From: Thermoplasmata archaeon
Lineage (GTDB): Archaea; Thermoplasmatota; Thermoplasmata; Lutacidiplasmatales; UBA184
Direction of reading: 5' to 3'
Length of the DNA: 32,348 nt
Assembly: GCA_021790425.1 (NCBI GenBank)
Contig: JAJYEA010000021.1
Location: 1-32,348 of the forward strand
Shown: positions 1 to 7,776 of the stretch, in pieces
Numbering within the stretch: the stretch's first letter is position 1
Layout of the letters: the number at the start of each line of letters is the position of its first letter
Notes under the pieces: generated by a model
The model's input: only the letters and a program-made list of their open reading frames with translations
The model's database searches: none
What the model was told of the DNA's origin: nothing
Position numbers and translations under genes: made by a program

Positions 1-462
1 GTTCATCGATCCGTAGATGTTCTTGTCCAGCCCCTTCGCCCGCCCGGAGATGCCCGCGATGACCGCCCCCGTCCCCTCATCCCGGACCCAGGGGAGGTCC
101 CAGCGGACCCCTTCCACGAGCACGGGCTGCGGTGCCAGGCGGATGAAGAGTCCCGAAGCGGAGAGGACGTCCAGCCAGCTCGTGTGGTGCTGCGTGAAGT
201 CGTGGGAGCCGAAGACCGCGTAGATCCGGATGCCTGCGTCCTGGAGCCGATGGAGCGCCCGTGCCACCGGCAGCACCTCCTCAGGAGGGGGAGAGGCCAC
301 GTGGAACATGTCTCCCGCGATTAGAAGGAAGTCGCAGCGCTCGCGCTCGACCACCTCCAGCGCCTTCAGCACCGAATCCAGGAGGCGCGTCCGGAGCTCC
401 TCGTCCTTCGACCAGGCGCCCACGTGCGCGTCCGCGATGTGCGCGAACCGGAACCGGCTCAT
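1..462 (-). CDS. Mre11/SbcD-family DNA repair exonuclease (N-terminal part, cut by window edge)
   Basis: The 154 visible codons form the start of a calcineurin-like metallophosphoesterase of the Mre11/SbcD type, which processes DNA ends in double-strand break repair, usually with a Rad50-type ATPase. The metal-binding motifs appear in order: DAHVG (D11, H13), GDMFH (D51) and GSHD (H87, D88). The third motif is normally GNHD, so Asn is replaced by Ser at residue 86. The ATG at 462 is preceded by a GGAGGAG Shine-Dalgarno stretch only a few bases away. An AT-rich TACAAAATAG element lies about 110 bp upstream, so this gene may have a leader. The reading frame stays open to base 1, so the capping domain and any Rad50 neighbour lie outside the window. 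The family call is firm; strict Mre11 orthology is not, because related archaeal phosphoesterases share these motifs. Confidence 0.85.
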   Translation of the reverse strand, partial: MSRFRFAHIADAHVGAWSKDEELRTRLLDSVLKALEVVERERCDFLLIAGDMFHVASPPPEEVLPVARALHRLQDAGIRIYAVFGSHDFTQHHTSWLDVLSASGLFIRLAPQPVLVEGVRWDLPWVRDEGTGAVIAGISGRAKGLDKNIYGSMN

Positions 463-615
463 GCTCCTCCGTGCATCGTCCTCTTGGAGATTCCTGGGCT
501 GGGGGGCCAGCGAGTTGCCGGCAGTGACCGAGAGCGATGCATTCCCGGACTCAGAACCCGGGGGTCTATTTTGTAGTTGCCCTAGAACCGGTCGTGTCGG
601 AGGGATCGCCGAGGC

Positions 616-918
616 TCACCGGGGCTCCTGGGAGCGCTTCATGATCGCCGCCAGGATGCCCGCCGCGGGTCCCGCGAAAAGGAGGAGCTCTTCGAGGTTC
701 ATTCCCAGTCCGCCCGATGTGGGGGTCCCTCCGGCCGGGGCCCTCGATGAAGTGCCGGGCGCTGCCTTGGGAGATGGAGGAGGTGCGGCCTGGAGCAAGG
801 CCGCCCGGAGGTCATCCGCCTCCTGTTGCATGACCTGGAAGAGCTCGCGAGCCTCCTCTAACGTGACCTCTCCGGTGGACAACCGGCGCATCAGGTACGT
901 ACGACGATTCTGGCTCAT
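616..918 (-). CDS. Small hypothetical protein with C-terminal membrane helix
   Basis: I do not recognise this 100-residue protein. Residues 1-43 are charged and look helical. Residues 44-72 are a Pro/Ala/Gly/Ser-rich linker. Residues 77-93 form one hydrophobic segment followed by a basic end, so it could be a tail-anchored membrane protein with its N-terminus in the cytoplasm. The start lies 10 bp after the stop of the Trm112 gene on the same strand, with a GAGAGG stretch before the ATG, which suggests a two-gene operon. No catalytic motif is visible and no function is proposed. Confidence 0.6.
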   Translation of the reverse strand: MSQNRRTYLMRRLSTGEVTLEEARELFQVMQQEADDLRAALLQAAPPPSPKAAPGTSSRAPAGGTPTSGGLGMNLEELLLFAGPAAGILAAIMKRSQEPR

Positions 919-928
919 CGCGTCCCTC

Positions 929-1123
929 TCAGCCCTTGGCCGGCTCCCGCTCGTCCGGGGGTAGCAGGTTCGGGATGGCGTCCTCGATCGGGTAGGTCGC
1001 CGAGCACTCCTTGCAGGTGAGGGTGCCCGTGATGATCTCCTCCTTGGACTTCTTGCCGACCTGAAGCTTGAGCTCTCCCTTGCAGAGCGGACAGCAGAGG
1101 AGCTCCATCAGATCTTCTTTCAT
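929..1123 (-). CDS. Trm112-like zinc-binding methyltransferase activator
   Basis: A 64-residue protein with the Trm112 layout: CPLCKG near the N-terminus (C11, C14), a lysine-rich stretch, a second knuckle CKEC (C37, C40), and the YPIEDAIPNLLP tail typical of the family. Trm112 is a small zinc protein that stabilises and activates several SAM methyltransferases acting on tRNA, rRNA and release factor. The ATG at 1123 is chosen over a GTG at 1150 because the TATA-like ACTTAAG at 1149-1155 sits about 29 nt upstream of it, and because Trm112 proteins start just before the first cysteine pair. It is divergent from the SAM methyltransferase at 1232 and followed by a small membrane protein. Whether the neighbouring methyltransferase is a client is inference. 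Confidence 0.85.
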   Translation of the reverse strand: MKEDLMELLCCPLCKGELKLQVGKKSKEEIITGTLTCKECSATYPIEDAIPNLLPPDEREPAKG

Positions 1124-1148
1124 CCCGGTGCCACCAGCCCGGGCCGAC

Positions 1149-1155
1149 ACTTAAG
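1149..1155 (-). promoter_or_regulatory. TATA-like box for the Trm112 operon
   Basis: ACTTAAG is centred about 29 nt upstream of the Trm112 ATG at 1123, the spacing expected for a leaderless archaeal transcript. Confidence 0.5.
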
Positions 1156-1231
1156 CATGCCGCGAGGACGGGTGGACATGGGGGCCTCGGGGTCGTCAGC
1201 GTTTAGTCCCCCGCGGGTTCTGCGGGTCGTC

Positions 1232-1996
1232 ATGATCGGAACCCGGGATGCCCGACGGCTGGTCCGCGATTGGGAGACCATGCAGACGTGGTATCTTGCC
1301 GTCCGGGAGGCCCGGTTCGAGCGCATGCTCGACCTTCTCGGATCGCGGCTCCCCCCGGACTTCCGGGCCCTCGACCTGGGCAGCGGCCCCGGGTCCCTCT
1401 CCGCCCGGATACTGGCCCGGTTCCCGCGGTCACGGTGCGTCGCGCTCGATTACGACCCGGTCCTCATGACGATCGGCCGGGCTTGGTCCCCGCCGGGAAG
1501 CGACCGGCTCACGTGGGTCGAGGCCGACCTCCGGACGAAGGACTGGCCGGCGAAGCTCGGGCGGGAGCGGTTCGATGCGATCGTCTCCACCACGGCCCTC
1601 CACTGGCTTTCCGCCTCCGAGCTGCGGGCGACCTATCGGGAGGCGTGGAAGCTGCTGCGCAAGGGAGGGATCTTCCTGAACGGAGACCGGGCGACGGTCG
1701 GACCCCGCGAGCGGACGTTGAAGCGGATGGGGACCGCGATCCACCAGGATGCGATGCGCGCCCGCGGCGGCAAGGACCTGGGGCACCCCTGGACCGCCTG
1801 GTGGAAGGAGGCCCGGCGGTATCCTTCGCTGAGACCTCTCTTCGAGGAACGGGAGCGACGATTTCCGAAGCTTGACCATCAGGACCCTGACCTGCCCGCC
1901 TCCGTGCACCTGCAGTACCTGCGGGCGGCCGGGTTCTCCGAGGCAGAAGTCCTGTGGCGCGACCTGAGCAACGCGATCACCGTTGGGATCAAGTGA
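1232..1996 (+). CDS. Class I SAM-dependent methyltransferase
   Basis: About 254 residues with a Rossmann methyltransferase core. Motif I is LDLGSGPGS, followed by an acidic strand end (ALDYD), then a motif IV-like segment FDAIVSTTALHWL and the post-motif LLRKGGIFLNGD. The ALHWL pattern resembles trans-aconitate/UbiE-type small-molecule methyltransferases, but the substrate cannot be read from sequence. The frame could start at 1157. I prefer the ATG at 1232 because a TTTAG element at about 1202 sits 28 nt upstream and the N-terminal 25 residues of the longer version look non-conserved. It is divergent from Trm112, which leaves open that Trm112 activates it. Confidence 0.75.
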   Translation: MIGTRDARRLVRDWETMQTWYLAVREARFERMLDLLGSRLPPDFRALDLGSGPGSLSARILARFPRSRCVALDYDPVLMTIGRAWSPPGSDRLTWVEADLRTKDWPAKLGRERFDAIVSTTALHWLSASELRATYREAWKLLRKGGIFLNGDRATVGPRERTLKRMGTAIHQDAMRARGGKDLGHPWTAWWKEARRYPSLRPLFEERERRFPKLDHQDPDLPASVHLQYLRAAGFSEAEVLWRDLSNAITVGIK

Positions 1997-2125
1997 GCTA
2001 GTCCTCGTTGAGCCCGGAATCCGCAGAAAGTTGGGCCGTTACGGCGTGGTTCCCGGCCGGAGTCCCCTATGGGAGTTGACGACGCCCGGAGAAATCCCGT
2101 TGCGGGCTTTTTGCGGCAACGACTT

Positions 2126-2131
2126 CTTAAA
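2126..2131 (+). promoter_or_regulatory. TATA-like box for purF
   Basis: CTTAAA within an AT-rich pocket. It is only about 20 nt from the ATG at 2148 but 28-29 nt from the in-frame GTG at 2157, which bears on the choice of purF start. Confidence 0.5.
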
Positions 2132-2147
2132 CCCCGCACTCTCTCCC

Positions 2148-3617
2148 ATGCGTACCGTGCCCGCTCAGGACAAATGCGGGGTCGCCGCGATCTCCGTGCA
2201 GGGTGAAGGGGCCGCCCCCTACCTCTATACCGGACTGCGGGCCCTCCAGCACCGCGGCCAGGAGTCCGCCGGGATCGTGACTGGCTCCCACGGCAAGCTC
2301 TACGTCAAGAAATCGATGGGGCTGGTGCACGAGATCTTCGACCGGGACTCGCTGGATGCCCTCCGGGGGACGGTCGGGATCGGTCACGTCCGGTACTCCA
2401 CGCGCGGTACGTCCACGCTCCAGAACGCCCAGCCGATCGTCGTCCCCGCCCATGACGGGGACATCGCCCTGGCCCAGAACGGGGACACCGTCAACTTCTC
2501 CCGTCTCCGTCGCCGCCTCCAGGAGGCGGGGATCGAGTTCACCGGCAACGCGGACGGCGAGGTCATGGGAAACTACCTCGCCATGCAGTATGAAACGTCG
2601 CTCAGCATGGAGTATGCGATCAAGCGCCTGATGTCGGAGATCTCCGGCGGCTACGCGATCGTGCTCCTGCACGGCAGCCGGTTCTACGCTTTCCGGGACC
2701 CGCTCGGGATCCGGCCCTTGATGCTGGGGGCCCTCCCCAACGGGTACATGGCGGCGAGCGAGTCGGTGGCCATCGAGCTCATGGGAGGCCGCCCCGTCCG
2801 GGATGTGGCCCCGGGCGAGATCGTGGTGGTCGAGCGCCCCAAGTCGAAGGACGACGGGACGCCGATGATGCGCCCCGTCCAGGGCGCCACCAGCCGCGAG
2901 ACCGCCTATTGCATGTTCGAATGGGTCTACTTCTCCCGCCCCGACTCGGAGATCAACGGCCGGCTCGTCTACCGTGTCCGCCACCGGATCGGAGAGATCC
3001 TCGGCCGGGACAGCCCCGTCTCGGCGGACCTGGTGTGCCCCGTGCCCGACTCGAGCCGTCCCCAGGCGCTCGGGCTCTCGCAGAAGTCCGGGATCCCCTA
3101 CGCCGAAGGCCTGATCAAGAACCGGTTCGTCGAGCGGACGTTCATCTTGCCCGACCAGAAGCGCCGTGAGGACGAGGTGAGCGTGAAGCTCCACCCGATC
3201 CGCGAGGTGCTCGAGGGAAAGCGCGTCGTGCTCGTGGACGACAGCATCGTGCGGGGGACCACCCTGCGGAGGATCGTCTCCATGGTGCGCGGCGCCGGCG
3301 CCACGGAGGTCCACGTGCGGGTGGGATGTCCTCCGATCGTGGCGCCCTGCTACTTCGGCGTGGACATGAAGGAGCGGCGCGACCTCATCGCCTTCCAGCG
3401 GACAGAGCAGGAGATCGCCCGCGCCCTGGAGGCCGACTCCGTCGGATACCTTTCGCTCCCCGGCCTCGTGGAGGCCATCGGATACCCGGAACGTTCGCTG
3501 TGCACGGGATGCATCACGGGGCGCTACCCCGTGGACGTCCCCCAGGAGCACCGCAGGCTCCAGCGGGCCCTGACGGACTTCGGGGGCGCCCGGTCCCACG
3601 TCGGCGCCCAGGCGTAG
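2148..3617 (+). CDS. purF: Amidophosphoribosyltransferase
   Basis: A 489-residue enzyme that makes 5-phosphoribosylamine from PRPP and glutamine, the first committed step of purine synthesis. The N-terminal Ntn glutaminase has a short propeptide before nucleophile C10 (KCGVAAI), then RALQHRGQESAG, GHVRYST and the AQNGD segment. The C-terminal phosphoribosyltransferase domain carries the PRPP loop VVLVDDSIVRGTT at about residues 359-371. C255, C401, C452 and C455 match the four iron-sulfur ligands of the Bacillus-type enzyme; the first two are 146 residues apart, as in B. subtilis. So this is likely the Fe-S form. The frame is open back to 1983, but homology starts here. The TATA position slightly favours a GTG at 2157, three codons in, which would leave a six-residue propeptide. 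Confidence 0.95.
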   Translation: MRTVPAQDKCGVAAISVQGEGAAPYLYTGLRALQHRGQESAGIVTGSHGKLYVKKSMGLVHEIFDRDSLDALRGTVGIGHVRYSTRGTSTLQNAQPIVVPAHDGDIALAQNGDTVNFSRLRRRLQEAGIEFTGNADGEVMGNYLAMQYETSLSMEYAIKRLMSEISGGYAIVLLHGSRFYAFRDPLGIRPLMLGALPNGYMAASESVAIELMGGRPVRDVAPGEIVVVERPKSKDDGTPMMRPVQGATSRETAYCMFEWVYFSRPDSEINGRLVYRVRHRIGEILGRDSPVSADLVCPVPDSSRPQALGLSQKSGIPYAEGLIKNRFVERTFILPDQKRREDEVSVKLHPIREVLEGKRVVLVDDSIVRGTTLRRIVSMVRGAGATEVHVRVGCPPIVAPCYFGVDMKERRDLIAFQRTEQEIARALEADSVGYLSLPGLVEAIGYPERSLCTGCITGRYPVDVPQEHRRLQRALTDFGGARSHVGAQA

Positions 3618-3674
3618 TCCCGCCGGGGTCCCTCTCCGGCTTTTCCGGAAGGCTTCGCTCGACTACCTGCGGGA

Positions 3675-4811
3675 TCACCGGAGGGGTCGCCGTCCTTCGA
3701 AGATCCCCGCCAGGAACTTCTGGTAGACCTTCCAACAGCGCCCGAGCGATGCGAGGTCCACCCACTCGCCTGGCCCGTGGGCTCCCCCTCCGGAAGGTCC
3801 GAAGACGATCGTGGGCCAGCGCGAACCGAAGGCGTTGAAGTCCCCGACGGCCTGCTCCACGATGCGCTCCGCGGCGTGCCCATCGCGGACCGCGGTCGCC
3901 AGGAACCGGCGGACCAGCGCGTGGGTCGGGTCGGTCTTGTAGGGAGGCGGCCAAGGGGACGTTCTCCGGACGAGCCCGAAACGTCCTTGGAGCCCCGGAT
4001 ACCGGCGCTCCGCGAGCTCGGTGAGCATCGTGAAGATCTCCTCGGCCCGATGCTCCCCCTCGCGGGTCTTGAGGATCTGGTCCACCCGGGCCTCGGCCCG
4101 CAGCGGAAGGGTCACTTCCCCCGTGCCCAGCGTGCTCAGGGAAAGCGGCGTGAAGTCGGCGGGCAGCCGGGCGACCAGATGGGCCAGGGCGGACGCGGGA
4201 CTCGCCGTCCGCTGGAAGTTCCCTTCGGCATGTCCCCCTTCTCCCGTGAAGGAGACCGTCCAGCTCCGTCGACCGACGGCGCCGAGGGCCACCCGCTCCC
4301 ACGTCGGTTCCGGGACGAGGACGAGCTCCGGGACCAGCATCCCCTGGTCGGTCAGGCGCCACGCCCCCCGCGACTCCTTCTCCTCGTCCGTCGTGACCAC
4401 GACGGTCAAGGGGGGAGGCTGGGGAGAGGACCAGTAGAATCCCCGTAGGAGGAGGAGCGAGAGGGCAAGCCCCCCCCGCATGTCGAGCGCCCCGCGTCCG
4501 TACAGGCGATCGCCCTTGACCGTGCCGGGTGCCGCGTCGGGGCGTTCCTCGGGCGGCACGACGTCCACATGCGTCGCGAGGACGGTCCCCAGCCGGCGCT
4601 CGAGCGAACCCGCGATCAGGACCGGGTAGTCGGTCTTCGGGAAGAGCCTGCGGGAGGGGATGCGGGACCGGGTCAGGAACAGCTCCACCGCCGAGAGCGC
4701 CCGGAGGGGTTCCGATCCCTTGCGGACGAGGGATGTCGTCAGCGCGACAAGCTCGGGCGGCACCGGCGCCCCGGTCTCCTCCCCGACCGGGTCGGCCGAC
4801 AGGGTCCGCAT
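3675..4811 (-). CDS. M20-family metallopeptidase / deacylase (ArgE/DapE/CPG2-like)
   Basis: A 378-residue co-catalytic zinc amidohydrolase of the M20 family. Metal-site residues are visible: H81 and D83 in ATHVDVVP, D110 in RGALDMRGG, E143-E144 in TTDEEKES, E168 in VPEPT, and a late His in GGAHGPGEW. A dimerisation domain sits between about residues 180 and 290, with the GEGGHAEG motif. Such enzymes cleave N-acyl amino acids or small peptides (DapE, ArgE, LysK, carboxypeptidase G2); the substrate is not determinable here. The ATG at 4811 is supported by TTCTTGTACC at 4831-4840, about 25 nt upstream. The frame continues upstream to 5825 only as an antisense shadow of the dehydrogenase. It is convergent with purF, 57 bp apart. 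Confidence 0.85.
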   Translation of the reverse strand: MRTLSADPVGEETGAPVPPELVALTTSLVRKGSEPLRALSAVELFLTRSRIPSRRLFPKTDYPVLIAGSLERRLGTVLATHVDVVPPEERPDAAPGTVKGDRLYGRGALDMRGGLALSLLLLRGFYWSSPQPPPLTVVVTTDEEKESRGAWRLTDQGMLVPELVLVPEPTWERVALGAVGRRSWTVSFTGEGGHAEGNFQRTASPASALAHLVARLPADFTPLSLSTLGTGEVTLPLRAEARVDQILKTREGEHRAEEIFTMLTELAERRYPGLQGRFGLVRRTSPWPPPYKTDPTHALVRRFLATAVRDGHAAERIVEQAVGDFNAFGSRWPTIVFGPSGGGAHGPGEWVDLASLGRCWKVYQKFLAGIFEGRRPLR

Positions 4812-4868
4812 GACCCGGAAGAGGAGCAGAGGTACAAGAACCGGTGGGTCAGTCCTCCGCGCACATCT

Positions 4869-4876
4869 CATATCTC
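4869..4876 (+). promoter_or_regulatory. TATA-like box for the alcohol dehydrogenase
   Basis: CATATCTC is centred about 36 nt before the ATG at 4908, allowing a leader of about 10 nt. It lies in the 96-bp divergent region shared with the M20 peptidase. Confidence 0.4.
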
Positions 4877-4907
4877 TTGGAGGGTCTGCCGGACCCGGAC
4901 TGGTCGA

Positions 4908-5924
4908 ATGAAAGTCGGACGCTTGGGCCCGGGAGGGGTGGTCGTGGCCGAGGTGGACCGTCCGGTGCTTTCCGGTGGGGACCTCCTGGTGGAGATGCAC
5001 GCCTGCGGCCTCTGCGGCAGTGACGTGGAGAAGGTCAAGGGCCACTACGCGGCCACGGGTAAGATCGGCCACGAACCGGCCGGTACCGTGGTAGGGGTGG
5101 GGTACGGGGTCACCGGATACCGCGTCGGGGACCGGGTCTTCGTGCACCACCACGTCCCCTGCTACAGTTGTGACGTCTGCCGGGCAGGCCGGTACACCTT
5201 CTGTCCCACGTACCAGAAGACGAACCTCGATCCCGGCGGCTTCGCCGAGTTCTTCCGGGTCCCGCCCGAGAACGTCTCCCGGGGAGCGGCGCTGGTGCTC
5301 CCCGACCACGTCTCCTTCGAGGAGGCCGCCCTGATCGAGCCGCTGGGGTGCTGCATCGATGCCCTGGCCGCCCTGCCCTTCCAACCGGGAGACCGTGTCC
5401 TCGTGCTGGGCCTCGGACCCATCGGACTCCTCTACCTCAAGCTCCTCCGCGTCAGCGGTGCGGGCCTCCTTGTCGGGGCCGACCTGTCGGCCTACCGGCG
5501 GGAGGTCGCGCTCCGGGAGGGCGCCGACCGGGTCTTCGACCCTCGCACGCCGGAGGGCGTCACCGAAGGGGAGTTCGACCTCGTGGTGGTGGCCACCGGC
5601 GCGGTCCGGGCCATCTCTGACGGGTTCCGTTGGGTACGCCGCGGGGGCACCGTGAACCTCTTCGGCCTCCCTGAGAAGGGCAGCCACCTGGAGACCGACC
5701 TGCAGGACCTTTACATGAAGGGTGCCCGGCTGGTTCCCACGTACGCCGCGACCGAGCGGGGGACGAACACGGCGCTCCGCCTGATCGCCTCGGGAAGGCT
5801 CCCGGTGCGCCAGCTCGTGACGCACCGGATCCCCCTTGCCCGGATCGAGGAGGGGTTCCGCCAGGCGACCGCCACCGAAGGCACGATCAAGGTGGTCATT
5901 ACTTCCGGCGCGCCCACCGCGTAG
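4908..5924 (+). CDS. Zinc-dependent medium-chain alcohol/polyol dehydrogenase
   Basis: A 338-residue MDR-superfamily dehydrogenase. The catalytic zinc site is visible as C36 (GLCGSD), H55-E56 (GHEPAG) and the later IEPLGC segment. The structural zinc cluster is C85, C88, C91 and C99. The Rossmann nucleotide loop is GLGPIG. The pattern fits the threonine/sorbitol dehydrogenase branch, so the enzyme probably oxidises a secondary alcohol or polyol with NAD(P)+; the substrate is unknown. The start is the ATG at 4908, since the fold begins with MKVGRLGPGG and the upstream extension is antisense to the peptidase. It is convergent with the secreted hydrolase at 5999. Confidence 0.88.
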   Translation: MKVGRLGPGGVVVAEVDRPVLSGGDLLVEMHACGLCGSDVEKVKGHYAATGKIGHEPAGTVVGVGYGVTGYRVGDRVFVHHHVPCYSCDVCRAGRYTFCPTYQKTNLDPGGFAEFFRVPPENVSRGAALVLPDHVSFEEAALIEPLGCCIDALAALPFQPGDRVLVLGLGPIGLLYLKLLRVSGAGLLVGADLSAYRREVALREGADRVFDPRTPEGVTEGEFDLVVVATGAVRAISDGFRWVRRGGTVNLFGLPEKGSHLETDLQDLYMKGARLVPTYAATERGTNTALRLIASGRLPVRQLVTHRIPLARIEEGFRQATATEGTIKVVITSGAPTA

Positions 5925-5938
5925 GAGCGAACGTCAGA

Positions 5939-5993
5939 GCTGCCGGCCCGGGCAGCCCGGGTTGGGAATGAACGGTCCGAGAGAATTCCAACC
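5939..5993. terminator. Two stem-loops between convergent genes
   Basis: The 74-bp convergent space holds two inverted repeats. The first is GCTGCC/GGCAGC with a 6-nt loop (5939-5956). The second has GGTTGGGAAT pairing with ATTCCAACC across one bulged G (5960-5993), ending 5 bp before the hydrolase stop. They could help termination in both directions. Archaeal terminators usually rely on T-tracts, which are absent, so this call is tentative. Confidence 0.4.
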
Positions 5994-5998
5994 TTCGG

Positions 5999-6910
5999 TC
6001 AGTACGTGCCGGCGAAGTTCGCCCGCATCTCCGCCGCGACCGCCGGGTCTTCGAAGTAGCTGACGTGGCCCGGATCGTAGACGTCCAGGGAGGGTATGTG
6101 GAGATCGGGGAAAGCGTAGAAGTGGTTGTCCCCGAGGGCGCTGACCTCGTTCGCCGCGACCAGCCCGTCATTCGCGTGGTACTGGAAGTAGGTGGCGCTC
6201 CACGTGGGGTCCGCCTCGCCGGCGTAGGCGAGCCACTCGGCGTGGGGGTAGTTGGCGCGGGCTTTGCTCGCGCTCGCGTTGAGCGAGGCCAGGAAGGCGC
6301 TTCCCGTCCACATCTCGGACATCTGGTAGCCGGTGGTATTGTAGAAGCCCGACCAGGCGGAACTCGGCGCCCCGCCGAGCGGCGACCCGAGGAAAACGAC
6401 GTTCCGGACCGTGACCCCGCGCAGGAGCGAGTGCTCCATCATGTACATCACCACGAGACCCCCCATGCTGTGCCCCACCAGGTCCACGGTCGCAAACGAA
6501 TACCCGATGGTGGCTTGGAGCCCCTTGGCGAGCTCGAGGCCGATCTTCTCGATGGGGGTGTAGGTGGTTCCGAAAAAGGTGGGGTCGACATAGACACGGC
6601 CGTCCGAGAAGGCCAACGTGAACTCGCCGTAGTAGGAGACCACGATCACCTGATAGCCCGCCGCGACGAGTTGACCCTCGAGATTGACCCCGTAGGTCCA
6701 GACGGTCCAGGCAGGGACCGTCGTGGGGTCGTACCCGTGGACGAGGACCACGTACTGTACTACGTGCGGCGGTGGGATGAGCGTACCACCGCGGCTCGCG
6801 AGCGATGTGGGGTGGGCAACCCCCACCGCGCTGGCCGAGGAGATCGAACTCGCCATCAGAACGATGACCACGAATACCGCCCCGGGGAGCAGGCGCATCG
6901 GTCGGAGCAT
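5999..6910 (-). CDS. Secreted alpha/beta hydrolase (lipase/esterase-like)
   Basis: About 303 residues. A signal peptide is clear: basic MLRPMR, then a hydrophobic core (AVFVVIVLMA) and a small-residue region before about residue 30. The oxyanion region is VHGYD (58-61) and the nucleophile elbow is GHSMGG (S148), as in triacylglycerol lipases and PGAP1-like esterases. An NDG segment and late LHIPSL and GHVSYF histidines are candidate triad Asp and His. NTT and NAS sequons fit an extracytoplasmic, glycosylated protein. The TATA-like ACTTAAGT at 6933-6940 is 26 nt from the ATG at 6910 but only about 8 nt from the first ATG at 6928, so 6910 is chosen. The substrate could be a lipid ester or another ester. 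Confidence 0.82.
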   Translation of the reverse strand: MLRPMRLLPGAVFVVIVLMASSISSASAVGVAHPTSLASRGGTLIPPPHVVQYVVLVHGYDPTTVPAWTVWTYGVNLEGQLVAAGYQVIVVSYYGEFTLAFSDGRVYVDPTFFGTTYTPIEKIGLELAKGLQATIGYSFATVDLVGHSMGGLVVMYMMEHSLLRGVTVRNVVFLGSPLGGAPSSAWSGFYNTTGYQMSEMWTGSAFLASLNASASKARANYPHAEWLAYAGEADPTWSATYFQYHANDGLVAANEVSALGDNHFYAFPDLHIPSLDVYDPGHVSYFEDPAVAAEMRANFAGTY

Positions 6911-6932
6911 GCGTTCGCGACGCCGCATGGCT

Positions 6933-6940
6933 ACTTAAGT
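6933..6940 (-). promoter_or_regulatory. TATA-like box for the secreted hydrolase
   Basis: ACTTAAGT is centred 26-27 nt upstream of the ATG at 6910 and too close to the ATG at 6928 to drive it. Confidence 0.5.
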
Positions 6941-7145
6941 TCGCCTTGACGAGGGGTCGGCGTGGAAGGGTTCGCCGTATCTTACACGGTGGCAAATAAG
7001 CGGGAATTCCTTTCGCTTGTCGGACTTGGCGTGAACGTCGACGTCGGACCGCAGACGATGATCGTGATTATGGCGAGGCACTAGGGGGCCGATTCTCCGT
7101 GGAAACCGATGCTGGGTCGGCCCATTCCTAGGTTTGCGATGGGGG

Positions 7146-7178
7146 ATATATACGCACGTGGTCATGTGCAAAAGGAGG
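7146..7178 (+). promoter_or_regulatory. Strong TATA box plus Shine-Dalgarno for the CDGSH gene
   Basis: ATATATA at 7146-7152 is the best TATA box in the window. The predicted transcript starts near 7175. An AGGAGG element at 7173-7178 lies 4 nt before the ATG at 7183, so this gene may combine a very short leader with a ribosome binding site. Confidence 0.6.
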
Positions 7179-7182
7179 AAAC

Positions 7183-7413
7183 ATGACGCGAATGGTACGA
7201 CACGATGCCAAGGGACCTGCGATCATCAAGGTCGGCGACAAAATGATCGGGGTGTGCCAGTGCGGGTTGAGCAAGTCCAAGCCGTTCTGTGACGGCTCGC
7301 ACAAGCAGGCGCACGACGAGAAGGCCGGATTGGTCTACATCTATGATGCCGAAGGGAAGCGCATCACCCTCGACGACCTCTTCCCGACCCCGAAGGAGGC
7401 CTTCGAGGCCTAG
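7183..7413 (+). CDS. CDGSH iron-sulfur domain protein
   Basis: A 76-residue single-domain protein with the CDGSH 2Fe-2S signature: C25 and C27 in CQCG, C36 in FCDGSH and H40 as the single histidine ligand. Such proteins carry a redox-active, pH-sensitive 2Fe-2S cluster and act in electron or cluster transfer. Short prokaryotic versions are usually soluble, and no membrane helix is seen here. The strong TATA box and good Shine-Dalgarno suggest high expression. It stands alone, divergent from the secreted hydrolase, so context gives no partner. Confidence 0.9.
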   Translation: MTRMVRHDAKGPAIIKVGDKMIGVCQCGLSKSKPFCDGSHKQAHDEKAGLVYIYDAEGKRITLDDLFPTPKEAFEA

Positions 7414-7439
7414 CGGGAGAGACAAGGCGCGGGGCTCCC

Positions 7440-7461
7440 GACCACGAGTGGTCTGAATTTA
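7440..7461. promoter_or_regulatory. Palindrome beside an AT-rich element
   Basis: GACCAC-GA-GTGGTC is a perfect 6+6 bp inverted repeat with a 2-bp centre (7440-7453), directly followed by the AT-rich TGAATTTA. The loop is too short for an RNA hairpin, so a protein-binding site is the likelier reading. No gene starts immediately downstream. Confidence 0.25.
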
Positions 7462-7561
7462 GACACTTGGGGGGGCCCCTGCGAGGCGACCCCGGCCAGA
7501 CCCGCAGAACTTCATTCGGCCACCGTCAGCTGTCGAAACCCTTCCACATTCGGTCGATGCG

Positions 7562-7569
7562 TAATATAG
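7562..7569 (+). promoter_or_regulatory. TATA-like box inside the 7414-7875 gap
   Basis: TAATATAG predicts a transcript starting near 7590. It is followed by a leader with GGGGGAAGG and a GTG start at 7606. Confidence 0.4.
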
Positions 7570-7605
7570 CTTAACTGACATCATTTAGCATGGTAGGGGG
7601 AAGGC

Positions 7606-7776
7606 GTGAGTTGCCTATCGGCTGCGGACGATCCGCAGGGGAATGCCCGGATGCGGCTGGCGCAGCTTTGCCGTGGCTTCCTTCTCACGGCCCCTACGGA
7701 TAGTCCCCGAGCTCAGGCGTTCCTGGTCACCTTTCTCCGCGAGGCGGATCGCTCATCCGCTCCGCAGGAAGCCTAG
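7606..7776 (+). CDS. Candidate small gene, 56 aa, function unknown
   Basis: This open frame occupies the middle of a 462-bp gap with no larger gene. It starts with GTG behind a purine-rich GGGGGAAGG stretch and a TATA-like box 40 nt upstream. The product has an amphipathic-looking centre (RLAQLCRGFLLTAP, AFLVTFLREAD) and no membrane helix. Third codon positions are about 68% G+C, lower than neighbouring genes by eye but not random. I see no family match. An alternative start is the internal ATG at 7651. The same transcript also opens with an ATG at 7590 in another frame that ends after 37 codons. The rest of the gap (7414-7560, 7777-7875) shows no gene. Confidence 0.35.
   Translation: MSCLSAADDPQGNARMRLAQLCRGFLLTAPTDSPRAQAFLVTFLREADRSSAPQEA

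Noticed and set aside
2127-3599. 490-aa open frame antisense to purF
   Set aside because: It mirrors purF codons in high-GC DNA, has His/Gly/Asp-rich composition without motifs, and purF is certain.
4812-5825. N-terminal extension of the M20 peptidase frame
   Set aside because: It reads antisense to the alcohol dehydrogenase, and the promoter spacing supports the ATG at 4811.
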